Assembly (NCBI GenBank): GCA_017591395.1
Contig: WEDG01003239.1
Coordinates: 62,001-126,000 of the forward strand
Source: Schistocephalus solidus
Taxonomy: Eukaryota; Platyhelminthes; Cestoda; Diphyllobothriidea; Diphyllobothriidae
Length of the DNA: 64,000 bases
Direction of reading: 5' to 3'
The notes below the pieces were generated by a model that did not search any database, was not told where the DNA came from, and worked only from the letters and a program-made list of their open reading frames with translations. The position numbers and the translations under genes were made by a program. This document shows, piece after piece, positions 24,606 through 35,999 of this stretch (its first letter is position 1; every line of letters starts with the position of its first letter).

Positions 24606-25449
24606 CCAAGTTATGCCCTTTTCAAAATATGCTCTTCCTTCAATTTCAGGGCAGTTATTATCTGGGTATCAGGATTGGCCATCAGTAAAATGGTTAGGTG
24701 AAGTTGTGCCTACAGTCCAGACATAAAGGCTAATATAAACATATTCTAATTTTATCCAAACAAATATGCACCTTGCAAGATGGCAGTCTTCATTGTGCGG
24801 GTTGTTGGACATTCTATCTTTTTTGCGTTACAAATCTCCTATTCTGACAAGAAATTCAAAAACAATTTTATAAATATGAGTCGGATTATCAGAAGGGCAG
24901 TTAAAAACAGACAAAATAAGGCAGTTTATACGCCGAGAAAGTTGACCTTTATCTTTAGAAACGGATGTAATTGTCTAAGCTGGAAGTGTGTTTACTGACA
25001 CGATGACGGAAAATGCTCGTCCGCTTATGCCTTTGGCCTCAATCAAGAGAGTTAACAGGTAGTCGCAGGGTGACTTGCACTATATGCGAAAGGAGAGTAG
25101 CGAATAAGATAAGGGAGACTGAGATTCATAGTTCTGCCTTTATAACCGTCGCCAGCTAGTCTCATCCTTACCCAAGCTTGCAAGATTTGAGTCAAATACC
25201 TGTATTTTTTGAGCATCGAGCGTTATTTTGTCTAACGCTCTACGGCTGGAACACAGACTCATTGTGCTGTCCAACTCAATTATGAGTATTAACTAGGGAC
25301 TTTCTTCGTCTTTGCGGGCACCCTCCGTTTGCACATTTGTCTCTACATTTGGTTATTCTTATTCTTCTATATTAGGCTTTTTACGTTACTGCCGTATTTA
25401 ATGATCCCATTCACTGCTCTTAAGTGAACGAATTATTAATGTTAAGCTA

Positions 25450-25510
<61 letters not shown>

Positions 25511-26333
25511 GGGATTTTTAACAGTTGTATGCCGCCAGTGACATTTCACAGAAACCTGAGCAAAATTCTCCTAAAAAATCTTTAATCTAACTGCTGGTTT
25601 ATTCACAGCTAGATATACACACATTTGCGATATGCTCACATCGTTATGCAGGAATCACAGTTTATGAATTTCCTGGTAACTGTTGGCTAGTTGGAAAAGT
25701 AAGATCAAAAGATAAATTTTGCCATCTAAAATGACAGCACTAAACTTAACTACTTGGGTATTTCTCAGTAATAAATATGGTTTTATCTAGCTAATAACCG
25801 GTTAAGCCGCCAACCAGAAGTTGAAATTAGTTGACTCTGACCAGGCAACATAATAATTATAAAAGCACTAACAGAATGTGTACCAAATTTATCGCCCTTT
25901 TTGTTTGCACCATGTCATATGTAAATCAATCAACGGCAAAATTTTATCAATTAATAGATGTAATTAATCGGAATCGTTTTGATATAATCTACTATTTCTA
26001 TCAAAATGAAGCCTAGGTCTTTCGCTTTCTAGAAGCTTTCAAATGCAAAATACTAGTTTGATAGGCTAATATGGTGGAAACTATACCAATGGTATTTGTA
26101 TGCGATGGCATACTGACGCAGGATTGTGCATCTCGGAAGTTTGTTGACATATCGCACGTGGAACAGAACTACTCACCAATTCCGCCACTTCTTCATTTAT
26201 TTTGAAGTCAACTACTTGTTTCGAGAAATGACGCAAGACAGCATTTCTCAAATTCATTTTGAAGGAACTGTCTCTTTCAATTGTTGCAACAATAGGAAGG
26301 AAAAATAACTTTGTTAGAAAGTTAATCAAAAGA
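24606..26333. other. AT-rich DNA without recognisable gene
   Basis: Nothing was recognised apart from a microsatellite at 25452-25507 and chance frames at 24780-24998, 25831-26016 and 26081-26338. Confidence 0.45.
25452..25507. repeat. (AT)n microsatellite
   Basis: Uninterrupted AT dinucleotides, the longest such tract in the window. Confidence 0.97.
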
Positions 26334-29300
26334 GGCACGGGCCCGTGGTTTTTCGATAGAGATCGGGAATATTAGTCATAGGATGTGGCTCCCCAATCTG
26401 CTAAAGGAGCACGTATGTTCCTTTGTGCCCGATGACTCACTTAAGAGCCCACGCAGGAGGTCGCATAGTGACGTGTAGCATACATTGATAAAGTGAAAAC
26501 GGAGAGACAAGGGATATCGAGGTGGCCATTTCTGGTTTAGTAGCCATCATCAGCAAGTCATACCCAAACCCAAGTGAGAACCACCTGGGATTCCAACAAG
26601 CGAAATTTAATTATTGAGTCGAACGCTCTACCATAGAGCCACGGGCCCGTTGTTTTTTCGGTTTCGATCGGGAATATGAATTATAGGATGCTGCTCAACG
26701 ATCTGCTAAAAGATGACGTATGTTCCGTTGTGCCTTGGAGCTCACTTTAGAGCCAACGCAGGTGGTCGCACAGCGACGTGTAGCATATGTTGATAAAAAT
26801 GAAACAAAAAAGACAAGGGATACCGCTCTGGCCATTTCTGGATTATTAGCCACCATCAGCCAGTCATACCCAATTCCAATTGTGAACACCCTGGGATTCG
26901 AACTCGTGAAATTTAATTATTTTGTCGAACGCTCTACCATAAAGACACGGGCCTGTTGTTTTATCGGTTGGGATCGGGAATATGAGTTATAGGATGTGGC
27001 TCCCCGATCTGCTTATTTAACATGTCGGTTCCATTGTGCCCTGGAGATCACTGTAGAGCCCCCACAGGCGGTGGTAAAGCGACCTGTAGCGTATTTTGAT
27101 AACGGGAGACTGACAAAGACAAGGGATACTAGTGTGGCAATTTCTGGTTTATAAGCGGTCATTAGCCATTTATACCCAATCCCAAATGTGAACCACCTGA
27201 GATTCGAACTCGCGAAATTTAATTATTGATTCGAACGCTCTACCACTGAGCCACGGGCCCGTTTTTTTGTCGGTTGTGATCGAGAATATGAGTTATGGGA
27301 TGTGGCTCCACGATTTCCTCAAGAAAAAAGTATGTTCAGTGGAGCCCTGGAGCTCACTTTTAAGCCCATGCAGGTGCTCGCATATTGATGTGTAGCATAA
27401 AGGAATAAAGTGGGAACGAAAAAGACAAGGGATACCGGTTTGGCTATTTCTGGATTAGTAGCCATCATCAGCCAGTCCTACGCACTCCCAATCATGAACA
27501 ACCTTGTTTTCGAACTCGTGAAATTTGGTTATTGAGACTAACGCTCTAAAATTGGGCCACAGTCCCGTTGTCTTTTTTCGGTTACGATCGAGAATATGAG
27601 TTATAGGATGCGGCTCCCCGATCTGCTAAAGGAACATGTGGGTTCCGATGTGCCTTGGAGCTCACTTTAGAGCCCACGCAGACGGTAACATAGCGACGTG
27701 TCGCATATGTTGATAAAGTGGAACCGACAAAAAAAGGGATATTTTGTGGCCATTTCTGGCTTATTAGTCGTCATCAGCAAGTATAACCGAATTCCCAGAG
27801 TGGACCACATGTTAATCAAAAACACAAGATCTTGAATAAATGAGTTGAATGCCCGTGGAATTTCGGTTGCGATCGGAAATATGAGTTATAGGGTGCGGCT
27901 CACCGATCTGCTTTTGAAACATGTATGTGTCGTTGTACGCTAGAGCTCACTTAAGAGACATCGACGGCGCACGCATAGTGACGTGAAGCATATGTTAATA
28001 ACGTGGAACCGACAATGACAAAGGAGACCGGAATGGCCATTTCTGGTTTCTTAACCGTCATCAGCCAGGTATACCCAATCCCACCTGGGATTTGAACCCA
28101 CGACCATTAAAAATTGAGTTGAACGCTCTGACATTGAACAACGGGCCCGTTGTTCTTTCGCTTGCTATAGGATATATGAGGTATATGGTGCGGCTCACCG
28201 ATCTGCTTATGGAGAATGCATGTTCCATTGTTCCCCGGAGCGCAATTAAGAGCCCTCGCTGGCGCTCCCATATTGACGTGTAGCATATGTTGATAAAGAG
28301 GAACTGACAAAGACAAGGGAGACTGGAATGGCCATTTCTCGATATTAAGCCATCATCAGCCAGTCATACCCAATCCTAAATGTGCACCAATTGGAAGTCG
28401 AACCCTCGACCTTTGGTAATTGAATCGAATGCTCTGCAGTTGTGACACGGGCACGTTGATTTGTAGGTTGTGATCAGGCATATGAGGTATAGGGTGATGC
28501 TCCCCAATCTGCTTAAGAAAAATGATTGTTCCATTTTGTCCTGTGGGGTAATTTACAGCCCTCAGAGGCAGTCGCATAGCAACCTGAAGCATCTGTTCAT
28601 AACGTGGAACTGAAAAAGACAATGGAGATCGTATTGGCCATTTCTGGTTGAGAAGCCGTCATCAGCCAGTCATACCCAATCCCATGTGTTGACCACCTGG
28701 GATACGTGCACACGACCTTTGACTATTGCTTCGAAAGCTCTACCATTGAGCCACTTTCCCGTTGGTTTCGGTTGCGATAGGGAAAATGAGGGATAGGGTG
28801 CGGTTCACCGATCTGCTTAAGGATCATGTATGTTCGGTTGTGCTCTGTAGCCCACCTTAGAGCCCTCACAAGCAATCGCATAAAGGCGTGCAGCATATGT
28901 TAATAACGTGGAACAAACAAACAGAAGGGAGACCGGAATGGCCTTTTTTAGCGTATTAGCGGTCGTCAGCCAGGAAAACGCCATTTCATGTGTGGACCAC
29001 TACGGACGTGAACCCGCGAGCATTAAAAATTTAGTCGAACTCACTAACATTGAGTCACGTGCCCGCTGTTTTGTCGGTTGCGATCGGAAATATGAGTAAT
29101 AGGGTGCGGCTCACCGATATGTTTAAGGAACTTGCATGTTCCTTTGTTCCCCGCAGCGCACTTTAGAGCCCCCGCAGGCGATCGCAAAGTGACATGTAGC
29201 AAATGTTCATAAAGTGGAACTGACAAAGACAAGGGACACTGACATGGCCGTTTCTGGCTTATTAGAGGTCGTCAGCCAGTGAAACGCATTTCCAAGTGTT

Positions 29301-31763
29301 AACCACCTGGGATTCGAACCCGCGAACGTTGCTAATTGAGTCGAACGCCCTAACAATGAGCCAAGAGCCCGTTGTATTTTCAGCTGCGATAGCGAATATT
29401 AATTATAGGGTGCACCTCACCGATTTTCTTAAGAAACAGGCAGCTTCCTTAATGTCCTTGAGCGTACTTTAGAGCCATCGCAGGCGGTCGCAAAATGACG
29501 TGAAGCATATGTTCATCAATTGGAACCGACAAAGACAATGGACACCGGAATGGCCATTTTTGAGTTATAAGCATTCGTCAACCAGTAAAAACGCAAATCC
29601 GAGTGTGGAGCATTAGGGAATCGAACACACGACCTTTGAAAATTGAGTCGAATTTTCTAAAATTGAGCCACGGGCGCGTTCTTTATTCGGTTGCGATCGG
29701 ATATATGATTAATAGTGTGCGGCTCGCCGATCTTCGTAAAGAAAAATGTATCATCTGGTGTTCCCGGTAGCACAATTAAGCGCCCTCACAGGCGGTCGCG
29801 AAGTTACGTGTAGCATATGTTCATTAAATGGAATTGACAAAGTCTAGAGACACCGGAATGGCCATTTCTGGCTTATTAGCTGTCGTCAGACGGTGAAAAC
29901 TAATTCCAAGTGTGCATCACCTGCGCTTCGAAGCCTCGACCTTTAAAAATTGAGTCGAGCGCTCAACCATTAAGACAAGGGCCCCTTGATGTTCGATTGT
30001 GATCAGAAATAGGAGTAATAGGGTGCGGCTTACCGATATGCTTAAGGAACATGTATGTGTCGTTGTGTCCTGGAGCTCACTTTAGTGCCCGTACATGCGC
30101 TGAAATAGGTACGTGAACCATATGTTGATAACGTGGAACCGGCAAAACAACGGAGACTGGAGTGGCCATTTCTTGCTTATTAACCGTCATCAGACATTCA
30201 TACCCAATCCCAAATTTGGACCACCTGGGATTCGAACCCAAGACCTTTAAAAATTGAGTCGAACGCTCTACCATTGAGCCACGGACCCGTTGGTTTTCGG
30301 TTGTAATCGGAAATATGAGTTATAGGGTGCGGCTCACCGATCTACTTAAGGAACATGTATGTTCGGTTGTGCCCTGTAGTCCACCTTAGAGCCCTCACAG
30401 GCAATCGCATAGAGACGTGTAGCATATGAAGATAAAGTGGAACCGTCAAAGGCAAGGGAGACCGGAATAACCATTTCTGGCTTATTAGCCTAATCAGCCA
30501 GTCATACCCATTCCCAAGTGTGCACAAACTCGGATTCAAACCCTCGACCTTTGGCATTTGAGTCAAACGCTCCACCATTGAGGCATGGGCCCATTGATTT
30601 GTCAGTTTCTATCAGAAATATGAGCTATAAGCGTGTGGCTCACCGATCAACTTAAGAAACATGTATAGTCCTTTGTGCATTGGAGCTCACCTTGTAGCGA
30701 TGACGGCGAATGGTGAAGTGTAGCATATGTTGATTTAGAGGAACCTAAAAAGACAAGGGAGACCGGAATGGCCATTTCTCGATTTTAGCCGGCATCAGCC
30801 AGTCATACCCCATCGTAAGTGTGGACCAATGGGAGTCAAACCAACGACCTTTGGTATTTTAATGGAACGCTCTGCAGTCTTGACATGGGCATGTTGATTT
30901 GTAGGTTGCGATCAGGTATATGAGATGTAGGGTGAGGCTCCCCAATAAGCTCAAGGAAAATGATTGTTCCGTTTTTTCCTGAAGGGTAATTTAGGGCCCT
31001 CTGGGCCGGTCGCATAGCACCCTGTAGCATCTGCTCATAACGTGGAACTTACAAAGACAATGGAGATCGTATTGTCTATTTCTGGCTCATAAGCCGTTCT
31101 CCGCCAGTAATTCCTAATCCCACGTAGGGACCACAGGGGATTCGAACGCATGACCTTTTTTAATTGAATCGAATGCTCTACCCTTGAGCAAAGATTCAAT
31201 TTTTGGTTGCGATCGGAAATATGAGTAAAAGGGTGCGATTTACGGAGCTGCTTAAATAAATTATATGTTCGGTTGTGTCCTCAGAGCCTTACAGGCAGTC
31301 GCATAGTGACCATTAGCATATGTTCATATCGAGACACCAACAAATACAAGGCAGACCATAATGGACATTTCTGGCTTTTTTACCGTCATCAGACAGTCAT
31401 AGCCCATTAAAATTGTGGACCACTTGGAATTTGAACCTATGACCGTTGGTTATTTAGTCAAGTACTTTACAATCGAGCCATGGTGCCGTTGATTCGTCGT
31501 TTGCGATCGGAAATTTGGGTTATAGGGTGCGGCTCCATGACCTGCTTAAGGAAGAATTATGTTCCGTTGTGTCTTGGAAACCACTTCACCTTTTGCATTT
31601 GAGTCGAACGCTCTACCATTGAGCGAAGGTCCCGTTGATTTGTCGATTTCGATCAGAAATATGATTTATAGGGTGCGCCTCACCAATCTGCTTAAGGGAG
31701 AATTATTTTCCATTGTGCCCTCGAAACCACTGCAGAGCCTCAGAGGCACTCGCATAGCGACGT
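26334..31763 (-). mobile_element. Tandem array of about 19 tRNA-derived SINE units
   Basis: The motif GATCGGAAATATGAGTTATA and its variants recur at about 26358, 26664, 26968, 27277, 27583, 27868, 28164, 28470, 28776, 29080, 29385, 29693, 30000, 30305, 30610, 30910, 31208, 31503 and 31650. Spacing is close to 305 bp, always in the same orientation; the last unit is short. Read on the minus strand, each unit starts with a tRNA-like head. In the unit at about 30222-30292 this has A-box TGGCTCAATGGTAGAGCG and B-box GGTTCGAATCC about 70 nt apart in total. A body follows with GACTGGCTGATGACGGCTAA and ATGCTACACGTC. Units differ by many substitutions, so the array is old. Such SINEs are normally dispersed by LINE machinery; head-to-tail arrays imply later unequal exchange or rolling-circle amplification, giving a SINE-derived satellite. 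The array's far end is cut by the Penelope-like terminal repeat at 31764. Confidence 0.9.
30222..30292 (-). other. Best-preserved tRNA-like head (pol III promoter) in the array
   Basis: On the minus strand, an intact A-box (TGGCTCAATGGTAGAGCG) and B-box (GGTTCGAATCC) sit at tRNA spacing and end in CCCAGGTGG. The anticodon arm is not convincingly foldable, so this is a SINE promoter rather than a tRNA gene. It could still support RNA polymerase III transcription. Confidence 0.65.
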
Positions 31764-31936
31764 ACAGGGTGAACCAAGCCGCGGTCGAAACAAGCTGACG
31801 CGGCAGAATTGGCGATCGGCGGGGGGTGACGACACCGGCGCCACGAGGGGGACGCAGCGCACGGCCAGAGTTGACAGAACAGGAGCAATGAGAACAGTGG
31901 CATATAATGGGAGGTGCAAGCGTGACTATTCAGTCT

Positions 31937-31970
31937 CTGAAGATGGGTAGACGAAACAATTACTCGAAAC
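31937..31970 (+). ncRNA. Hammerhead-like ribozyme core, left arm
   Basis: CTGAAGA (fits the CUGANGA core) at 31937-31943 is followed by GGGTA (31945-31949) pairing with TACTC (31961-31965) as stem II, then GAAAC (31966-31970). Hammerhead motifs of this type are known from Penelope-like terminal repeats. A clear stem III and UH cleavage site were not resolved, so activity is uncertain. Confidence 0.45.
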
Positions 31971-32404
31971 GTAAGACAACCAATATACCTCTCCCGGTGA
32001 ATTATCCTTCGTCTTTTGTCTTATCACCTGAAAATCGCATTTTCTCTACTATTAGACTGAATGAACTTTGAAGAATGGGGGGTGAAATTTGGATTTAACT
32101 TATTTTTTTATTTTTTTAAAAAAAGATGGACAAAACTAAAACGTAGCCACCTACCGTTATCCAGCTAGGGGAATCTGTACAATACTCCGAACGCTTTTAG
32201 CTGACAGATCAATACACCATACCGCTTCTGGTTGGCCGCCATCTCATTACCATGGTACACCTGGTGAATTCCAATTTAAATCCAAATTTCAGTCCCCCAT
32301 TCTTCAAAGTTCATTCAGTCTAATAGTAGAGAAAATGCGATTCTCAGGTGATAGGACAAAAGACGAAGGAGCGTTCACTGGGAGAGGTATATTGGTTGTC
32401 TTAC

Positions 32405-32438
32405 GTTTCGAGTAGTTGTTTCGTGTACCCATCTTCAG
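32405..32438 (-). ncRNA. Hammerhead-like ribozyme core, right arm
   Basis: On the minus strand, the same core as in the left arm: CTGAAGA, stem II GGGTA/TACTC, then GAAAC. The stem strands are unchanged while two loop bases differ between arms, consistent with a structured element. Confidence 0.45.
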
Positions 32439-32764
32439 AGACTGAAGAGTCATGCTCACACCTCCCATTATAGGCCACTGTTCTCATTGATCCTGGTATG
32501 TCGACACTGGCTGTGCTCTGTATCGCCCTGGTGTCGCCGGTGTCGTCACCCCCGCTGATCGTCTGTTCTGCCGCGTCAGCTTGTGTCGACCGTGGCTTGG
32601 TTCACCCCGGGCATCGTTACACTTGCTGACCCCTTGTGATGCCGCATCAGCTGGGTTTCACTCTGGCGTGGTCTACCCCCATCATCGTTGGCCTCGGAGA
32701 TAGTTGGCGGCCCCGGATTTTCCATGCCATAACGGTTTCCTGACTGGAAGGCTCATAACACCAG

Positions 32765-33548
32765 CTAGGGGGTCGGCAGGTTAATGTGGTGGTTGACAGA
32801 ACAGATGGTAGACATATAGGGTTCCTTTATCTGCCTTGAGGTGTGATAATCACCTCGACCCGCAATTTCAACAGCGACAAAGTTAAAGACGCGCCCCGTC
32901 TGCGCAGCATGGGGTGCCACCTCTCTATTTAGGTCCAACTTTCGTACAGCTAACTGATGCACGGGCATTCGTGTTTGTGGCTGTCGCCCGGTTTTTCCAA
33001 CATAGTTACATATCCCGCAGCTGCATTGAAGTCGGTAGACGACGGCTGACTTCTCCCGATTAGGAATGGGGTCTTTTAGCCGCATCACGTGCTGGCGGAT
33101 TGTTCAGGTAGGCATGTGGGCCACTCCTATTCCGAGAGGCGCAAGGGATCTAGCTATGGTTTCGGAGATCCCTTTCATGCACGGAATACTCCGCCTTGGC
33201 ATTGGCTGACAGCTCTCTTCGTTCCGCATTCTCGTTGGCATTCGATTCCGTTCAATGAACGTTCGTGGATAGCCATTGGCTGTGAATAGTCCCGGGAGAA
33301 ACGTGTTCGTCGGTTTTCCATAGACTGATGACGCCATTTTGCCGTCTGGTTGGTGGCAGGCGAGAACATCCAAGAAGGGAAGTCTGCCCTCTAATTTTTC
33401 CATCGTTAACTGTAGGTCGGGTAAAATCGAGTTCAGGCGCTCTTTATAATGGGCGATTCTGTGCTGACCGATGACGACGAAAGATTCGTCAGTGTATCGT
33501 GCCCATAATTTGGGCTCACCCTCTTCGAACTGCCGTCTCTCGAGCTTT
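32765..33548 (-). pseudogene. Penelope-like element: RT end plus GIY-YIG endonuclease
   Basis: From 33536 down, the minus frame encodes the end of a Penelope-type reverse transcriptase. It includes EPKLWARYTDESFVVI (family form RYVDDTF, so the second catalytic Asp is Glu) and GRLPFLDVL, then KPTNTFLPGLF, ending at 33104. A frameshift leads into 33088-32765, which holds the GIY-YIG domain (VVYRLQCSCGICNYVGKTGR), a Cys/His-containing stretch, and the conserved tail ending in NHHINLP. The RT fingers and palm are missing upstream, where a stop lies just before KLERRQ and Gypsy sequence on the other strand takes over. These proteins nick target DNA and copy their RNA; this copy is broken by truncation, frameshift and an altered active site. 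The inverted terminal repeats at 31764-32612 lie just downstream. Confidence 0.85.
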
Positions 33549-33589
33549 TACAGAACCATCTCAGCACTGGCCCGCGGATATGCTTGGTT

Positions 33590-34280
33590 GCCCGCTTTCA
33601 ATAAAATCAACCAAGCCATGGAAAAAGCCACTGTGTTACCTAACAAAATGGACTTTACTAATGACGCCTCTAACGCCATGGGCCTCGCCCACCTCGCCGT
33701 CACAAAGGACGCACATAGATTACTTTGGATCATTTCGGGTACATTGCTTTCGTAGTGGTTGACGCCCACACTAAAGGATTGAGGCAATTCCTAGCGGACA
33801 GTTTCTTACTTAGATTACTACAATCAACAGGTTACGATCCTTTTTCTCCACTTCTGGCGTGCCCGAAATGTTCGATTTACACAATGGCCCAATCTCCGCT
33901 AGTGCAGACTTTAAGAAATTTACGGGAAAAATAAATGAAAAGCAACATGCGACCATGGCTCTGAACCATAGAGCTGTGAATGGCCTCCCAGAGCGGGCAT
34001 TTCAGGCGATAAGACATGGGTTAGCCGAAAGTGAAGAATTGGAGTAGTCTGAACTGACATCAACCTCTAGTGTTGATTCTGGCGTCCCGGTGATAGAAGA
34101 TATAATGTTTGCACAGAACGCCAGGCTGCCAGCCGAGGTGCATGTGTTCCACCCTCCTTCTAATCCGATCAGCATAAACTTCGGGGTGGACGAATCCCCG
34201 AATCCGAAAAGCGTTTCAGAGACCAAAAAATACCACCCTGCTAATATCGAACCGTGTCCACAATCCCATCCAACGTTTTA
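33590..34280 (+). pseudogene. Ty3/Gypsy RNase H-integrase remnant
   Basis: The plus strand shows, across several frames: an RNase H-like FTNDASNAMG stretch (about 33600-33700), then TPWASPTSPSQRTHIDYFGS (integrase entry, with the first catalytic Asp of HIDYFG), FVVVDAHTKG, PEMFDLHNGPISASADFKKF (family form has DNG; here His replaces the second catalytic Asp) and NHRAVNGLPERAFQAIRHGL, the usual NG-x-x-ER motif before the integrase C-terminal part. Frameshifts separate these pieces, and RNase H is joined almost directly to integrase, so the domain between is deleted. It is transcriptionally opposed to, and abuts, the Penelope-like piece at 33548. A dead copy. Confidence 0.75.
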
Positions 34281-35338
34281 AGGACGAAACAAATTAGAAT
34301 ACTTTTTAGCTATTCATTCCTACCTTAACTGTTTTCCTCCCGCTTCCCGATACTGTCTGCCGAAGAGTGTTTTTAGGTATTAGGAGACATGCGTGTGAAA
34401 AGCGAGCGGTCAAGGTCACGGACGCTCAGCATGTCCTCCTTTGTGCTGATTGGCTACAATTTAGCCTATGACATTTCCCTCGTTTTACATACCCCGCAGT
34501 GTGTTCTAAAACTACAATCGTGCTGCCTCCCATGCTCAATATGCGTGCGGCCTAAAACCCGACGCAAACATGTTAATTTCCGTTAAGACTGTGACTGACG
34601 CAATGTTCGCTGGCAAGTAAGCTTGCCTGTAGTGACATTGATTACAGAATACTTTTTTTCCTATCAAGATACTAACTAGCGCTGTGCAGCCGACGTAATT
34701 AGCCAACTAGGATTACCCCAGCATGTATTCTTCCACTGATCTAAATGTAATTGTCAGTTACCTCAGAGACCGTTGCTCTACATCTTAAAGGAATACACTA
34801 ACACAAGCTGATTATGCAGGAGGTCATTGTTGCTTAGCTTCATGCCCTAAGCGGTTCCGCTGAGTTCGACGTCGTATAGGAATTCAAAGAGGATGGTTTT
34901 TCTATTCCCACATGGAAAGCAAGATATAGCAACGGAGGAATTAAGCCGACTTTTTTTCCCATAGGGCAGTAACACATCGGTGTGCGGGGGATGGCGGGCT
35001 GGTTAGGGCTGGGTCTGCATCTTTCTTTTACAGTTTGCTTTGGGAATTCTCGTCGGCACTAAAGTAATAATTTGTAGGCACCTGCCCGAAGGGCTACTCT
35101 GCAAAAAATAGAACGAGAACAGGCTCCTGCTGCAGTTGCCACCCACAGACGGCGGGCAACCTTCGTTTTCTGTTCAGCTACTAGCCTGACCCTATCAGAG
35201 CTGCGATAGTTGAGATCGAATTTGCTAGACACCTCGGTTTTGTCCTGCGTCAAGGACAAGTGACCGCGAACTAAACAGCCCGGAATGCTCTGTGTCCATA
35301 TAAACTTTTCGACTAGTACATTGGGCTAAGGATTAAGA
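34281..35338. other. Unassigned DNA after the Gypsy remnant
   Basis: No gene was recognised. Moderate GC content and position suggest that it may include the Gypsy 3' end or LTR, but no terminal repeat pair was identified. Confidence 0.3.
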
Positions 35339-35400
35339 GGAAGAAGAAGAAGAAGAAGAAGAAGAAGAAGAAGAAGAAGAAGAAGAAGAAGAAGAAGAAG
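35339..35400 (+). repeat. (GAA)n microsatellite
   Basis: Uninterrupted AAG/GAA triplets, about 20 units. Confidence 0.97.
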
Positions 35401-35629
35401 ATATGAAGAAGCAATGGTTGCTGGAAAAAAAGTTTATTGGCCTGCCGTCTCGGATTGTGACTGGAACCAATCATCAGAGACAGTCACAGAAAATTGTAAC
35501 AGATGAAAACGTAGCGCTGTGTTTTCAGGACGCAGTTACCAGGTGAGGACATACCTGCAATAAGTAGCAGCACTGACGTTAGTCGCTGGGATTGGTAGTT
35601 GCTGCGATTATGGCTTATCGGTGAATAAT

Positions 35630-35900
35630 CAAGTCGTTACAGGCCGTGATTTAATCACCGTCTTCGAATCTTGGCATCATAATTACTCGGTGAATTGGCT
35701 CGCTGTCAACCGGACTGCTAGCCACTCGTGCCCTCCCCACGTGACTAAGTATTTTTACCGGCAAAATCAGCGCAGAATATGGAGGCGGGGGTTCATTGTG
35801 CGTAGTAATTGAGGGCGGACTTTGGAACTATGTCTCAAGCAGCTTGCGGCTCACGCGGTTGTCAGTTCTTGCAATAATTTTGGCTCCGTCAAATTTTACA
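35630..35900 (-). pseudogene. Penelope-like C-terminal fragment
   Basis: The minus strand reads FDGAKIIARTDNRVSRKLLE, then after a TAG FQSPPSITTHNEPPPPYSAL, resembling the post-GIY-YIG tail at 32.8 kb (AGRGDYHTSRQIKEPY and SVNHHINLP). One in-frame stop splits the two pieces. The block is repeated, more decayed, at 20830-21110. The upstream GIY-YIG part was not recognised. Confidence 0.5.
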
Positions 35901-35999
35901 AAGTGGCCGTGTACTATCGCATGAGGCACGATCTGGGGCTAGCGTCAATTTTCCTGCTGAAAATTAAGAATGGCTCTTTAAAATAAAACGCATTCCTCT

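Larger units (their letters stand above)
31764..32612. repeat. Long inverted terminal repeats of a Penelope-like element
   Basis: The left arm (about 31764-32100) and right arm (about 32272-32612) are reverse complements over roughly 330 nt with small indels. For example, ATTAGACTGAATGAACTTTG at left matches CAAAGTTCATTCAGTCTAAT at right. The loop of about 170 bp starts with a T/A-rich run. A diverged direct copy of the outer end of the right arm (GCCGCGTCAGCTTGTGTCGA) follows at about 32640-32690. Penelope-like elements often carry terminal repeats in inverted orientation, and the adjacent minus-strand GIY-YIG gene fits. The left end interrupts the SINE array. Confidence 0.8.

Noticed and set aside
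28092..31030. Series of similar open frames of 60-90 codons (for example MSLSVPLYQHMLHV-type on the minus strand) that look like a protein family
   Set aside because: They are translations of successive SINE units in the array; the similarity comes from the repeat, and frames are broken differently in each unit.
26334..31763. Cluster of tRNA genes
   Set aside because: A-boxes and B-boxes are present, but the anticodon arms do not fold well and each head is followed by a constant SINE body.
26334..31763. CRISPR-like regular repeats
   Set aside because: The period is about 305 bp, the units are diverged and have no short identical repeats with unique spacers, and the DNA is eukaryotic.
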